Assembly: GCA_035656495.1 (NCBI GenBank)
Contig: DASRSL010000223.1
Location: forward strand, 3,968-67,967
Origin: Roseiarcus sp035656495
Lineage (GTDB): Bacteria; Pseudomonadota; Alphaproteobacteria; Rhizobiales; Beijerinckiaceae
Direction: 5' to 3'
DNA length: 64,000 nucleotides
In this document: in pieces, positions 32,524-41,211 of the stretch
Layout of the letters: every line of letters starts with the position of its first letter
How positions within the stretch are numbered: the first letter of the stretch is position 1
The notes under the pieces: model-generated
Told to the model about the DNA's origin: nothing
Databases searched by the model: none
Seen by the model: the letters and a program-made list of their open reading frames with translations, nothing else
Position numbers and translations under genes: made by a program

Positions 32524-33165
32524 ATGAAAATGAACATCGCATATGCGGCGCTCGTCGGAACGACGCTGCTGGGTTCTCCCGCGCTAGCCCAACAGTCTGG
32601 CGGCGCGGGCCAGCTTCCGGCGCCGGCCGGCCAGGCGGCCCAGACCCAGTCCAACGGCCAAGCTGCGGGCGCCGGACAATTCATCGACAAGCAGCCGGCC
32701 GACGAATGGCGGGCGCCGAAACTGGTCGGCGTCGACGTGTACGGCGCCGACAATAAGAAGATCGGCACGATCAAGGACCTCCTGATGAACCACGACGGCT
32801 CGGTCCAGGCGGTCGTGATCGGCGTCGGAGGCTTCCTCGGGATCGGCGCCAAGGAGGTGGCCGTGCCCTTCCAATCAGTGAAGTGGCAAATGGAGAGTCG
32901 CGCCCTTCCGAGCCAGAGCTCGACGCCGCCGGGCGGCGCCCCGCTCGCCCCCGCGGGCAATACGCCGTCCGGCAACACGCCGCCGCCGCAGCCCACACCG
33001 AAAATGACCAACCCGGCCGAAGCCGAGGCGAGCCAGGGATATCCGGACAAGGCGGTGATCGACATGACGATGGCGCAGCTGAAATCCGCGCCCGCATTCC
33101 AATATGCGCAGAACCCGCAGAGCGCAGCCGCCCAGCGGCCGCAACCGCAGCCGTCGAAGCCGTAA
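32524..33165 (+). CDS. Exported PRC-barrel domain protein
   Basis: The 213-residue protein has a signal peptide (about residues 1-22, cleavage after ALA), a Gln/Ala/Gly-rich linker, one PRC-barrel domain (about 62-120: KLVGVDVYGADNKKIGTIKD and VIGVGGFLGIGAKEVAVPF), and a proline-rich disordered tail. PRC-barrels bind RNA or proteins; periplasmic ones like this are linked to stress and photosynthetic assembly but have no defined activity. GGAGG precedes the ATG. Expression from the upstream EcfG promoter is predicted. Confidence 0.85.
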   Translation: MKMNIAYAALVGTTLLGSPALAQQSGGAGQLPAPAGQAAQTQSNGQAAGAGQFIDKQPADEWRAPKLVGVDVYGADNKKIGTIKDLLMNHDGSVQAVVIGVGGFLGIGAKEVAVPFQSVKWQMESRALPSQSSTPPGGAPLAPAGNTPSGNTPPPQPTPKMTNPAEAEASQGYPDKAVIDMTMAQLKSAPAFQYAQNPQSAAAQRPQPQPSKP

Positions 33166-33267
33166 GGCGCATCGACGTCGGGCGGGCGACAGGGCCGGCC
33201 CGAACGGATGGTCGGCAGTCCGGGGCGCCGCTAATGGGCGACAAATCGTAAGTCCTCCTGCCTCGCC

Positions 33268-34728
33268 CTACTCCGGCGCCCTGCCGAGCGGGATGCCGTT
33301 GACCTTGATCGAGCGATCCGGGCCGAGGTCGACGACCCAAGTGAGGCTCCCGTCGCTCTCGGTCTTGGCGAGACCCTTGGCCATCGCCAGCCCGGGGACG
33401 GCTTTGGCGGCCGCGTCGGGGCCGAGCGCCTTGACTGCGGACATCGTCCGGTCGAAGCCGCGCATGCGGATCGTCATTTCGCCCGACGGCTTGCCGACCT
33501 CCCAGTGCAGCGCGCCCTGAAGGTCAGCGTCGACCGCCGGCGCGACCACGTGCGACGGGGCGAGCTCGATCTCGATCGGGCCGGCGCTCAACAGCGCTCG
33601 CGCCACTTTGGCCGCGTCCCCGTCGGAGAGGGCCGGACCCGCCCCGCCGAGCCGCATGTCGGCGATCGCTTCGTTCGCCGCCGCGGCGAAGTCGATCCCT
33701 TTCAGCGTGGCGGTGAGGTCGATCTTCGAGGGGGTGAGGTCCGACGCCGCGGGCGGCGAGAGCGCGACCGGCAGGCTCAATCCCTCGGCCGCCAGCCTCG
33801 CTTCGATCGCGCTTTTCGGCCCGGAATTGGCGACCCCGAGGGCGAGCTTGAAGCCGGAGAGAGCGAACGCGCCATAGGGCGAGGAGACCATGAGCTTCGA
33901 GACTTCGCCGCCCTCGGCCAGTTTCAGGCCCGGCGCGGCAAGGTCCCTGAGAAGGCCCTTGAACTCCGTCTCGTGCTCCGCGAGGTCGGCGCGATGAGCG
34001 GAAACGAGGCTCGCGAGGTCGAAGGCCTTGCGCGCCTTCAGGCCGTCGGCGCCGACGCGGACCGCGGCCTTATCCAGCCGGCCGCTGGCGTTGACCGCCT
34101 CCCCGTTCCCGGCGGGCCCGGAGATCCTGAAGGCGATTCCGGCGATCTCGTCCTTGATCGAGGTCGACACCGTTCCGTCGGGATTGACGGTCGTCGCGTA
34201 TGCGCCGCTGACCGGGCCGAATTCGATGGTCTGGTCATCCTTCGGCGAATGCATGGCAAGAACGCCCTTGTCGGCGCTCGCCGATCCGCCGACCCACCAG
34301 GCGAGCGCCGGATCGATGACGAGCGTCTGCCTGTAGTTTTCCACCTCGAGCGCGCTGGTGGCGTCTCCGACGCGCGAGACGATCTTCGGCAGCGAATCCT
34401 GGACGAGCCGCCACATTCCATCGTCCTGCTCGAAGAGCTTGTAGACGAGGGTCGCCGGATCGTAGGATGCCGCCATTCCGACCGCCTTGACGAGGCCGTT
34501 CAGGGCGTCGAGGTCGGCCGAGACGAGATAGTCCCGCCCGTCGGGCTTCACCGTAACCGGCGCGCCGGCCGGCCCCGCCGGCAGGAACGCGTCGAAGAGA
34601 GCCTGAAGCTTACCGGCGCCGTCAGGCGTCGCGGGTTTGTCGCCGGCGAGCGCGGACGAGGCGGCGAGCGCCGCGCCGGCGATCAGCCACGCGCGCGCGG
34701 CCGGACGGCGGAAGGGGGTCGCGGACAT
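33268..34728 (-). CDS. Exported alphaproteobacterial protein of unknown function (486 aa)
   Basis: The protein has an N-terminal signal peptide (about residues 1-29, ending SSALA), then a long periplasmic region with repeated beta-rich segments (for example DYLVSADLDALNGLV, FALSGFKLALGVANSGP and IEIELAPSHVV). It resembles the DUF2125/DUF945-like periplasmic proteins of alphaproteobacteria, but I am not certain of the family. ATG 34728 is chosen because the signal peptide then starts normally; 34767 would add 13 residues. It lies downstream of rpoH on the same strand, and no enzymatic motif is visible. Confidence 0.75.
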   Translation of the reverse strand: MSATPFRRPAARAWLIAGAALAASSALAGDKPATPDGAGKLQALFDAFLPAGPAGAPVTVKPDGRDYLVSADLDALNGLVKAVGMAASYDPATLVYKLFEQDDGMWRLVQDSLPKIVSRVGDATSALEVENYRQTLVIDPALAWWVGGSASADKGVLAMHSPKDDQTIEFGPVSGAYATTVNPDGTVSTSIKDEIAGIAFRISGPAGNGEAVNASGRLDKAAVRVGADGLKARKAFDLASLVSAHRADLAEHETEFKGLLRDLAAPGLKLAEGGEVSKLMVSSPYGAFALSGFKLALGVANSGPKSAIEARLAAEGLSLPVALSPPAASDLTPSKIDLTATLKGIDFAAAANEAIADMRLGGAGPALSDGDAAKVARALLSAGPIEIELAPSHVVAPAVDADLQGALHWEVGKPSGEMTIRMRGFDRTMSAVKALGPDAAAKAVPGLAMAKGLAKTESDGSLTWVVDLGPDRSIKVNGIPLGRAPE

Positions 34729-34819
34729 GCTCGGGCCTTTTCGGGTCAGGAGGAAGAGGCGCGCCAACTTATCCCATCTCGCCTCAAGCGCGCGTAAACG
34801 AGCCGCCGATCTTCAAGGG

Positions 34820-35725
34820 TCAGCGCGCCGGCAGCGCCGCAGGCGCCGGCGGCTTCGGCAGTTGCGCCTTGGCCACCCCCGCCTTGACCGCCGCCTGCAC
34901 CTTCTCGAAGGCCCGCACCTCGATCTGGCGCACCCGCTCGCGCGACACGCCGAACTCGGCCGACAATTCCTCGAGCGTGATCGGATCCTCGGCGAGCCGG
35001 CGCGCCTCGAAGATGCGCCGCTCGCGCGGGTTGAGCACGGCGAGCGCGCCTCTCAGCGCGCCGAGCCGGGCGTTCGCCTCCTCGCGATCGGCGAGCTGAG
35101 ATTCCTGGTCGGCTGCATCGTCGACCAGCCAGTCCTGCCATTCGCCCTCGCCCTCCTCGCGCAAAGGCGCATTAAGGGATGCGTCGCCGCCGAGGCGGCG
35201 GTTCATCTCGATCACGTCCTGCTTGGCGACGCCGAGGCGCCGGGAGATCGACTCGACCTGGTCGTCGCGCAGGTCGCCATCGTCGAGCGCCGAGATGCGG
35301 CTCTTGGCCTTGCGCAGGTTGAAGAACAGCTTCTTCTGGCTCGCGGTGGTGCCCATCTTGACCAGGGACCACGAGCGAAGGATGTATTCCTGGATCGAGG
35401 CGCGGATCCACCACATGGCGTAGGTCGCGAGCTTGAAGCCCTTGTCGGGCTCGAACCGCTTGACCGCCTGCATGAGGCCGACGTTGCCCTCGGAGATGAC
35501 CTCGCCGATCGGCAAGCCGTAACCCCGGTAGCCCATCGCGATCTTGGCGACAAGCCTCAAGTGCGAGGTCACCAGCTTGTGAGCCGCCTCGCGGTCCCCA
35601 TGCTCGCGCCAGCGCTTGGCGAGCATGTATTCCTCCTGCGGCTCCAGCATCGGGAATCGCTTGATTTCCTGAAGATAACGGGCAAGCCCGGACTCGCTGG
35701 CGATGATTGGAAGAGCGGCGGCCAT
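34820..35725 (-). CDS. rpoH: RNA polymerase heat-shock sigma factor RpoH (sigma-32)
   Basis: The 301-residue protein has sigma region 2 (LVTSHLRLVAKIAMGYRGYG; then ATYAMWWIRASIQEYILRSW), the RpoH-specific box region near QKKLFFNLRKAKSRI, and region 4 (TLEELSAEFGVSRERVRQIE). It directs transcription of chaperone and protease genes. Alphaproteobacteria often carry two rpoH genes; this one cannot be ranked as RpoH1 or RpoH2 with certainty. An rluD gene lies 165 nt upstream; the rluD-rpoH order is conserved in Rhizobiales. Confidence 0.96.
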   Translation of the reverse strand: MAAALPIIASESGLARYLQEIKRFPMLEPQEEYMLAKRWREHGDREAAHKLVTSHLRLVAKIAMGYRGYGLPIGEVISEGNVGLMQAVKRFEPDKGFKLATYAMWWIRASIQEYILRSWSLVKMGTTASQKKLFFNLRKAKSRISALDDGDLRDDQVESISRRLGVAKQDVIEMNRRLGGDASLNAPLREEGEGEWQDWLVDDAADQESQLADREEANARLGALRGALAVLNPRERRIFEARRLAEDPITLEELSAEFGVSRERVRQIEVRAFEKVQAAVKAGVAKAQLPKPPAPAALPAR

Positions 35726-35890
35726 GATATCCTCCAGTCAGAGACCGGTTTGCTGGCCGTCTCCGCCGGCGCGATGGCCGGCTTGCCATCTTGGCCCAGA
35801 AAGCGTGGCCGAAAAAGGGCCAGGCGGCGGAGACGATGCGAAGCGAAGGCGGTCCAGGGTGCTCCAGAGCTTTACGGGTGAGCGCGACGC

Positions 35891-36964
35891 TCAGGCTTTT
35901 AGGGCGTTGAGCAGTCTCGAAAAATCCGCGGGCGGCGGACTCTCGAAACGCAGCGCCGCGCCGGTGATTGGATGTTCGAAGCCGAGCGCTGCGGCATGCA
36001 GCGCTTGTCGGCCAAACGCCGCAAGCGCGGCGTTTGCTCCCGCGGAGAGCTGCGACGCCTTGGTCTTGAAGCCGGACCCGTAGACCGAATCACCGAGCAA
36101 GGGATGGCCGATCGAGGCCATGTGAACGCGAATCTGATGGGTCCGTCCTGTTTCGAGCCGGCAGGCGATAAGGCTCGCGGGCCCCAGCGGCTCGACCAGC
36201 CGCCAGTGCGTGGCAGCATAGCGGCCCCGCTCCTGGCGCGCAACCGCCATCCGCTCACGGCGCCGCGGATCGCGTGCGATCGCCGCTTCGACCCTGCCGG
36301 CGGCCGCGTCGAAACCGCCCCAGACGAGCGCGAGATACTGGCGCTCGAGCGAGCCCTCGCGTCCGTGGTCGGCGAAGAGCTCGGCGAGACCGCGGTGGGC
36401 CGCGTCCGTCTTGGCGACGACGAGCAGGCCTGAGGTGTCCTTGTCGAGCCGGTGCACGATGCCCGGCCGCCTGACCCCGCCGACGCCCGACAGGCTCGCT
36501 CCGCAGTGATGGATGAGCGCGTTGACCAGCGTGCCCCGGGCGTGGCCCGGCGCCGGATGGACCACGAGGCCCGCCGGCTTGTCGATGACGATGAGGTGCT
36601 CGTCCTCGTAGACGACGTCGAGCGGAAGGTCTTCGCCGATCAGGGGGGAATCCTCCGGCGGCGGCGCCTCGAAGGCGATCCGCGCCCCCGCCGCGAGACG
36701 CATCGCCGGGTCGCGGGCGACCCGGCCGTCGACCATCACCTCGCCCACTTCGATCAGCGTCTTGAGGCGCGTGCGGGAGAGGGCGAGCCGCCGTTCCGCC
36801 GCCGCCTGCCCGAGGTAGCGATCGAGCCGTTCGCCTGCGGCGGCCGCTTCGAAAACCTGCGGCCCGGACGGGGCGACGAGCGCCTGCGGAGCGGCTTGCC
36901 TCTGCGCATTCGGCTCGGGCTCGTCGCGGCGGCCCCGGGCGGCCCGCCTGGCCTTGACGCTCAC
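35891..36964 (-). CDS. rluD: Ribosomal large subunit pseudouridine synthase D (RluD/RluA family)
   Basis: The 357-residue protein has an N-terminal basic extension, an S4 RNA-binding domain (about residues 45-95) and a catalytic domain with GIVHRLDKDTSGLLVVAKT, whose Asp is the nucleophile, and ETGRTHQIRVHMASIGHPLL. RluD modifies helix 69 of 23S rRNA. The start is taken as GTG 36964, which overlaps the upstream methyltransferase stop (GTGA); longer frames are antisense-like. This implies translational coupling with the homocysteine methyltransferase gene. Confidence 0.92.
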   Translation of the reverse strand: MSVKARRAARGRRDEPEPNAQRQAAPQALVAPSGPQVFEAAAAGERLDRYLGQAAAERRLALSRTRLKTLIEVGEVMVDGRVARDPAMRLAAGARIAFEAPPPEDSPLIGEDLPLDVVYEDEHLIVIDKPAGLVVHPAPGHARGTLVNALIHHCGASLSGVGGVRRPGIVHRLDKDTSGLLVVAKTDAAHRGLAELFADHGREGSLERQYLALVWGGFDAAAGRVEAAIARDPRRRERMAVARQERGRYAATHWRLVEPLGPASLIACRLETGRTHQIRVHMASIGHPLLGDSVYGSGFKTKASQLSAGANAALAAFGRQALHAAALGFEHPITGAALRFESPPPADFSRLLNALKA

Positions 36965-37950
36965 GTCCGCTCGCGGCGGCGACCGCGAGCCGCCGGCTCG
37001 GCGGCGGCGGGGGCGACCAGCGGGCCGAGCGCCGCGACGATCGCCTCGACCGTCGGGCGCGCGCCCGCCCGATGGCCGTCGAGGCCGCGCCGCATCGCCG
37101 CGACATGCGCTGGCGTATTGCCGCAGCAGCCGCCGACGATCCGCGCGCCGCAGTCGACCGCCAGCCCCGCGTAGCGCTCCATCAGCTCGGGAGTCCCGGA
37201 ATAATGGATCTCGGCCCCATGCCATTGCGGCACGCCGGCGTTCGCCTTGGCGATCAGCGCCGCGCCCGGATCGGCCGCGCTCATCGCCAGGATCGCGACC
37301 AGGAGGTCGGCGGCGCCGACGCCGCAATTCGCCCCGCAGGCCAGCGGCTTCGGCTTAAGGCCCGCAACGAGCGAGCCGAGCGCGGCGGGCGCGACCCCCA
37401 TCATCGTCCGCCCGGCGGTGTCGAAGCTCGCCGTGACCGTATAGGGCATGCCGGCCTTCGCCGCCGCCCGGGCCGCCGCGCCGATCTCCTCGGCCGCCGA
37501 CATGGTCTCGATCCAGACGACGTCGGCGCCGCCGTCGCTCAAGCCCTCGATCTGCTCGACGAAGATTTCGACCGCCTCGTCCTCGCTCAAGGGGCCGAGG
37601 GGCGCGAGAATGTCGCCGGTCGGGCCGACCGAGCCGGCTACGACGACCGGCCGTCCCGCCCGGTCGGCGACCGTGCGGGCGTTCTGCGCGGCGAGGACAT
37701 TCAGCTCGCGGGCCCGGGCCTCTTGGCCGTGCAGTGCGAGGCGCCGACGGTTCGCCCCAAAACTGTTGGTCAGGATGATGTCCGAACCGGCGTCGACGAA
37801 GGCCTGGTGAAGGGAGCGGATGCGGTCGGGGTGGATCTCGTTCCACAATTCCGGCGCGTCGCCCGAGGTCAGGCCCATGGCGAACAGATTGGTGCCGGTC
37901 GCGCCGTCCGCCAGCAGCGGCCGGCCTTCGGAAAGAAGGGTTTGCAGCAT
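36961..37950 (-). CDS. Homocysteine S-methyltransferase family protein (betaine-homocysteine methyltransferase-like)
   Basis: The 329-residue TIM-barrel protein has the family start LLADGATGTNLF, the substrate loop LTNSFGANRRRL, and zinc-binding cysteines in ACGANCGVG and VGGCCGNTPAHV. It should transfer a methyl group to homocysteine to make methionine; betaine, S-methylmethionine or another donor is possible. It lacks B12 and activation domains of MetH. ATG 37950 has AAGG about 12 nt upstream; ATG 37962 (adding MSSS) is an alternative. It overlaps rluD by 4 nt. Confidence 0.9.
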   Translation of the reverse strand: MLQTLLSEGRPLLADGATGTNLFAMGLTSGDAPELWNEIHPDRIRSLHQAFVDAGSDIILTNSFGANRRRLALHGQEARARELNVLAAQNARTVADRAGRPVVVAGSVGPTGDILAPLGPLSEDEAVEIFVEQIEGLSDGGADVVWIETMSAAEEIGAAARAAAKAGMPYTVTASFDTAGRTMMGVAPAALGSLVAGLKPKPLACGANCGVGAADLLVAILAMSAADPGAALIAKANAGVPQWHGAEIHYSGTPELMERYAGLAVDCGARIVGGCCGNTPAHVAAMRRGLDGHRAGARPTVEAIVAALGPLVAPAAAEPAARGRRRERT

Positions 37951-37977
37951 GGAAGAACTCATCCTTGCCCGGCGGGG

Positions 37978-38077
37978 CTTGTAGGGCGCGCCTCGCTGAG
38001 CGCGCCGGCCGCGCTCCATAGGGCGGCCGGAAAGACGCCCGTCTCTCGACAGTCTATGGAGCTCGGCTACAGGGCGC
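37978..38077. repeat. Palindromic intergenic-type repeat, copy 2
   Basis: Starts CTTGTAGGGCGCGCCTCGCTGAG and ends CTACAGGGCGC, the same two words that bound the copy at 1914-1975. GGCGCGC and GCGCGCC around CGCTGA form a hairpin, and GGCCGCGC to GGCGGCC gives a second dyad. It lies just upstream of the methyltransferase start and may contain or replace part of its promoter. Confidence 0.5.
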
Positions 38078-38396
38078 AGGCGCGCGAAGCGGGCCTCAAT
38101 TAATGGCCCCGCCGCCGTGAGGCAAGTTTGGGGCTGTCGCCGACCGGCGTGTGCAAGGCCCTGCTTTGCTGGTTTTCCCCGATACCGAGCGAGAAGCAGG
38201 AAGCTTCCAGGCGCGTATCGGGAGTTATGGAGCTTGAACAAGGCAAGACACTCATCAAGCGCAACCACGCCCGGGGATATCCGGACACCGCCCTCACCCG
38301 AAATTCGAACTGCGACAGCGCCGATCGCTGGCGGCGGGCGGTTCAGGATTGGCGATCGGACCGGCCAAGCGTAGACTGACGCCTCGGACAGGACTC
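38078..38396. other. Intergenic stretch between repeat copy 2 and the Uma2 gene
   Basis: No supported gene. Short frames exist on both strands (for example 38100-38297 minus, ending VGDSPKLASRRRGH) but have no ribosome-binding site or known family. Divergent promoters for the methyltransferase and Uma2 genes should lie here. Confidence 0.35.
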
Positions 38397-38975
38397 ATGG
38401 GCGAAATTCTCGAGCGCCAGCAAGCCCCGATGCGCCACCGGCTCGACGTCGGCGCCTATTACAGGATGGCCGAGGCCGGGATCCTCACGCCAAACGACCG
38501 CGTCGAGCTGATCGGTGGGGAGATTTTCGACATGGTCCCGATCGGCAGCGCCCATGCGGGAAAGACCAACCGGCTCAACCGGCTGTTCGCGCGCGCCGCG
38601 GCCGACGGCCTTGCGGTCGTGAGCGTGCAGAGCCCGCTCAGGCTCGACGCCTACAACGAGCCCGAGCCTGACCTCATGCTCCTCAAGCCGAGAGAGGACG
38701 ATTATCAGGGCCGCCACCCGAGCGCGGCCGACGTCCTCCTCCTGGTGGAAGTGTCGGAAACCTCGCTTGTCTATGACCGTGGGACCAAGCTTCCGCTTTA
38801 CGCGAGGTTCGGCGTGCCGGAAGTTTGGATTGTCGATCTCGAGGGTGCGGCGATCGAGGTCTACCGGAAGCCGACGGGCGGCGTCTACGAGCTCAAGGAA
38901 CGGCTGACCTCCGGATCGCTGACGCCGGCGCTCGTCGCCGCCGTCACGATCGACGTCGGCGCTCTCCTTGCGTAA
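38397..38975 (+). CDS. Uma2-family (DUF820) putative restriction-endonuclease-fold protein
   Basis: The 192-residue protein has the Uma2 signature: LTPNDRVELIGGEIFDMVPI near residues 31-50, EPEPDLMLLKP, and VLLLVEVSETSLVYDRGTKLPLYARFGVPEVWIVD in the PD-(D/E)XK-like core (Asp near 86, Glu near 111, Lys near 121). Uma2 proteins are abundant in cyanobacteria and scattered elsewhere; their biological role is unproven despite the nuclease fold. The gene stands alone. ATG 38397 is chosen by family alignment; only a weak AGGA precedes it. Confidence 0.88.
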   Translation: MGEILERQQAPMRHRLDVGAYYRMAEAGILTPNDRVELIGGEIFDMVPIGSAHAGKTNRLNRLFARAAADGLAVVSVQSPLRLDAYNEPEPDLMLLKPREDDYQGRHPSAADVLLLVEVSETSLVYDRGTKLPLYARFGVPEVWIVDLEGAAIEVYRKPTGGVYELKERLTSGSLTPALVAAVTIDVGALLA

Positions 38976-39094
38976 CCGTCCTCGATCGACATGACCCGAC
39001 CCGTCCGAAAGAGCGCCGCCTGACGACGGCTTCGCACGGACGGTCCGGTCGGAATCCTGCTACAAAACGTCCTGCATTTGAATTGGAGGGCTCC

Positions 39095-39871
39095 ATGCAT
39101 TCCTATCAGCGGGCGGCCGCGGTCGCATCAGTCACCTTCGGCGCGAGCGTCGTCGGCATGCTGTTGCGATACATCGTGCCGGCGCAGGCGCTCAACGATT
39201 CCAAAGCCACAGTGGGGGCGATGGTCGGGCTCGTCACTCTCCTCTTGGCGCTCGTCCTCGGCCTCCTCGTCTATACCGCCTTCACCGTCTACTCGACGCA
39301 GCAGGCCGAGGCGCAGGGGCTCGGCCCTGTGGTGATCGAGCTCGACGTCCTTCTCGAGCAATACGGCCCCGAGGCGATCCGCGGTCGGTTGGGCCTCAGG
39401 GAGGCGCTAGGGCGCTCGCGCAGGCGCTTCTTCGGCGACCTGAAGCAGGGGCCGCAGGCTCATACGTTCGAGGAGACCAGGGCGACGATGCATTGGATGA
39501 ATACCTATTTCGACAGCCTTGAGCCAGCGACGGAAAGGCAGCGGCAGTTGCGGACCTCGGCCAAGGACCTCGCGAAGACTTTCGCTGACACTCAAATGCT
39601 GATGACGCGGCAGCTCGCCAATCCGTTCCCTGAGCATCTGCTCGCCGTCGTCGCCTTGTGGGCGTCCGTGGTCTTTCTCGGCAACGGCATCGTCGCTCCG
39701 CCGAACGCGGTCACGGTCCTCGCGCATTTTTTGGGCGCGATCGCGGTCGGCAGCGCGGTTTTCCTGATTCTGGAGCTGAGCCGTCCCTATTCCGGCGTGA
39801 TCCGCCTCTCCTCCGCTCCCCTCGACCGACTCATGCTGCAGCTTGGGGACCCCGCCAAGCCTGCGGAGTAG
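39095..39871 (+). CDS. DUF4239 membrane protein
   Basis: The 258-residue protein has two N-terminal membrane spans (about residues 8-30 and 42-66), a soluble helical middle (about 70-175) and two C-terminal spans (about 184-204 and 210-230). This 2+2 layout fits DUF4239, a bestrophin-like family of unknown function. TTGGAGGG precedes the ATG. No partner gene is evident on either side. Confidence 0.8.
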   Translation: MHSYQRAAAVASVTFGASVVGMLLRYIVPAQALNDSKATVGAMVGLVTLLLALVLGLLVYTAFTVYSTQQAEAQGLGPVVIELDVLLEQYGPEAIRGRLGLREALGRSRRRFFGDLKQGPQAHTFEETRATMHWMNTYFDSLEPATERQRQLRTSAKDLAKTFADTQMLMTRQLANPFPEHLLAVVALWASVVFLGNGIVAPPNAVTVLAHFLGAIAVGSAVFLILELSRPYSGVIRLSSAPLDRLMLQLGDPAKPAE

Positions 39872-40111
39872 CCGGTGCGCGAGCCGCGCGCGTGGAGGCG
39901 GCGTTCGCGCGCTCGCGCCCGACAGCGCGACGCGGGTCACGGCGGGCTTCGCAGTATTTGTCGTCCCCGGCGATGGTTCCGAAACGGCGACCGGACCCGC
40001 GCTTCGATCGCAGGCTTTCAGCCAGCGCCGCGAAACTTTTCCGGCCAATCGGCATCGTCTTCACCGCCTTGCACGGATGGCGCTTGGGCTCAAACCCAAG
40101 CGCCTGCCGCC

Positions 40112-40333
40112 CTACCGGCGCCCCGGCGCGCTCTGGAGCCAAGCGAAGGCGAGCAGAGCAAGCGCCAGGACGAGCGAGCCGAGCGCGTGCTTGAGGTGCA
40201 CGTGAACGGAGCCCGTCTCGAAGCCCGGGAAGAACGAGGGAAGGCTCGCGGCGGGCGTGAGCCAGTACATGGCTGCGATCACGAGGAACGCCACGCCGAG
40301 GAGTCCGGCGAGCAGGGGCAGAGGTCTGGTCAT
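40112..40333 (-). CDS. Small two-span membrane protein (73 aa)
   Basis: The 73-residue protein has two hydrophobic segments (about residues 5-24 and 48-66) joined by a short polar loop with FETGSVHVHLKHA. ATG 40333 is chosen as a normal membrane-protein start (MTRPLPLLAG); the frame is open to 40369. It is probably an inner-membrane protein. No family is recognised. It lies 95 nt downstream of msrA's end on the same strand and could share its transcript. Confidence 0.6.
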   Translation of the reverse strand: MTRPLPLLAGLLGVAFLVIAAMYWLTPAASLPSFFPGFETGSVHVHLKHALGSLVLALALLAFAWLQSAPGRR

Positions 40334-40464
40334 CGGGCGCTGTGTACCCGGGATTCGCGCCGCCGCCAAGCTTTGGGCCCCGCAGCTCCCCGCTCCGCCT
40401 CAGCGATTGCGGTTGAGCCAGGGACCGGCGCTGTTCGTCGAGGCGCGCGAGGCGCGCGAGCCGA

Positions 40465-40980
40465 TTACTCGGCGGCGGCTCGCTTCGGCAGGACCCAGTT
40501 CGAGCGGGGGAAGTGGCAGGTGTAGCCGTTCGGATAGCGCTCGAGATAATCTTGGTGCTCCGGCTCCGCCTCCCAGAACGGGCCCGCCAGCGCGACCTCC
40601 GTCACCACCTTGCCCGGCCACAGGCCCGAAGCGTCGACGTCGGCGATGGTGTCGAGCGCCACGCGCTTCTGCTCGTCGTTCGTATAGAAGATCGCCGAAC
40701 GGTAGCTCCGGCCGCGGTCGTTGCCTTGTCGGTTGCGGGTGGTCGGGTCATGGATCTGGAAGAAGAGTTCGAGCAGCTTGCGGTAGCTGGTCTTGGCCGG
40801 GTCGAAGACGATCTCGATCGCCTCGGCGTGGTCGCCGTGATTGCGATAGGTCGCGTTCGGAACGTCGCCGCCGGTGTAGCCGACCCGCGTCGAGATCACC
40901 CCCGGAGTGCGGCGGATCAGGCCCTGCATGCCCCAGAAACAGCCGCCGGCAAGCACGGCGCGCTCAGTGGAATTGGGCAT
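40465..40980 (-). CDS. msrA: Peptide methionine-S-sulfoxide reductase MsrA
   Basis: The 171-residue protein reduces methionine-S-sulfoxide in proteins. The active site GCFWG lies at about residues 13-17, followed by GVISTRVGYTGGD, NHGDHAEAIEIVFDP and FFQIHDPTTRNRQGND. It lacks an extra C-terminal resolving Cys cluster, so recycling may rely on a Cys elsewhere or thioredoxin directly. A GGAG site lies upstream of the ATG. It is a single-domain form without MsrB. Confidence 0.96.
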   Translation of the reverse strand: MPNSTERAVLAGGCFWGMQGLIRRTPGVISTRVGYTGGDVPNATYRNHGDHAEAIEIVFDPAKTSYRKLLELFFQIHDPTTRNRQGNDRGRSYRSAIFYTNDEQKRVALDTIADVDASGLWPGKVVTEVALAGPFWEAEPEHQDYLERYPNGYTCHFPRSNWVLPKRAAAE

Positions 40981-41211
40981 GGGATGGCTCCTTCAGTTGA
41001 AGCCCGACGAGGGGCAAGGACTGTTCGAAACGATCTGGCGTTCGTTACGCCGTGTTTCAAGGCGCGCCGCCAACTCCTGCCGTCGCCCTTTAGGGAGCGC
41101 CGCCGCAGGCGGCTCGTCTCGAAGGGCGCTCCGGCATGCTCTGCCGGCGCCAACTGGAGCGTCCTTCGGCGAGCTCATGATGCGGTTCGTTGCCGCGGAC
41201 GCGGCTCGGCT

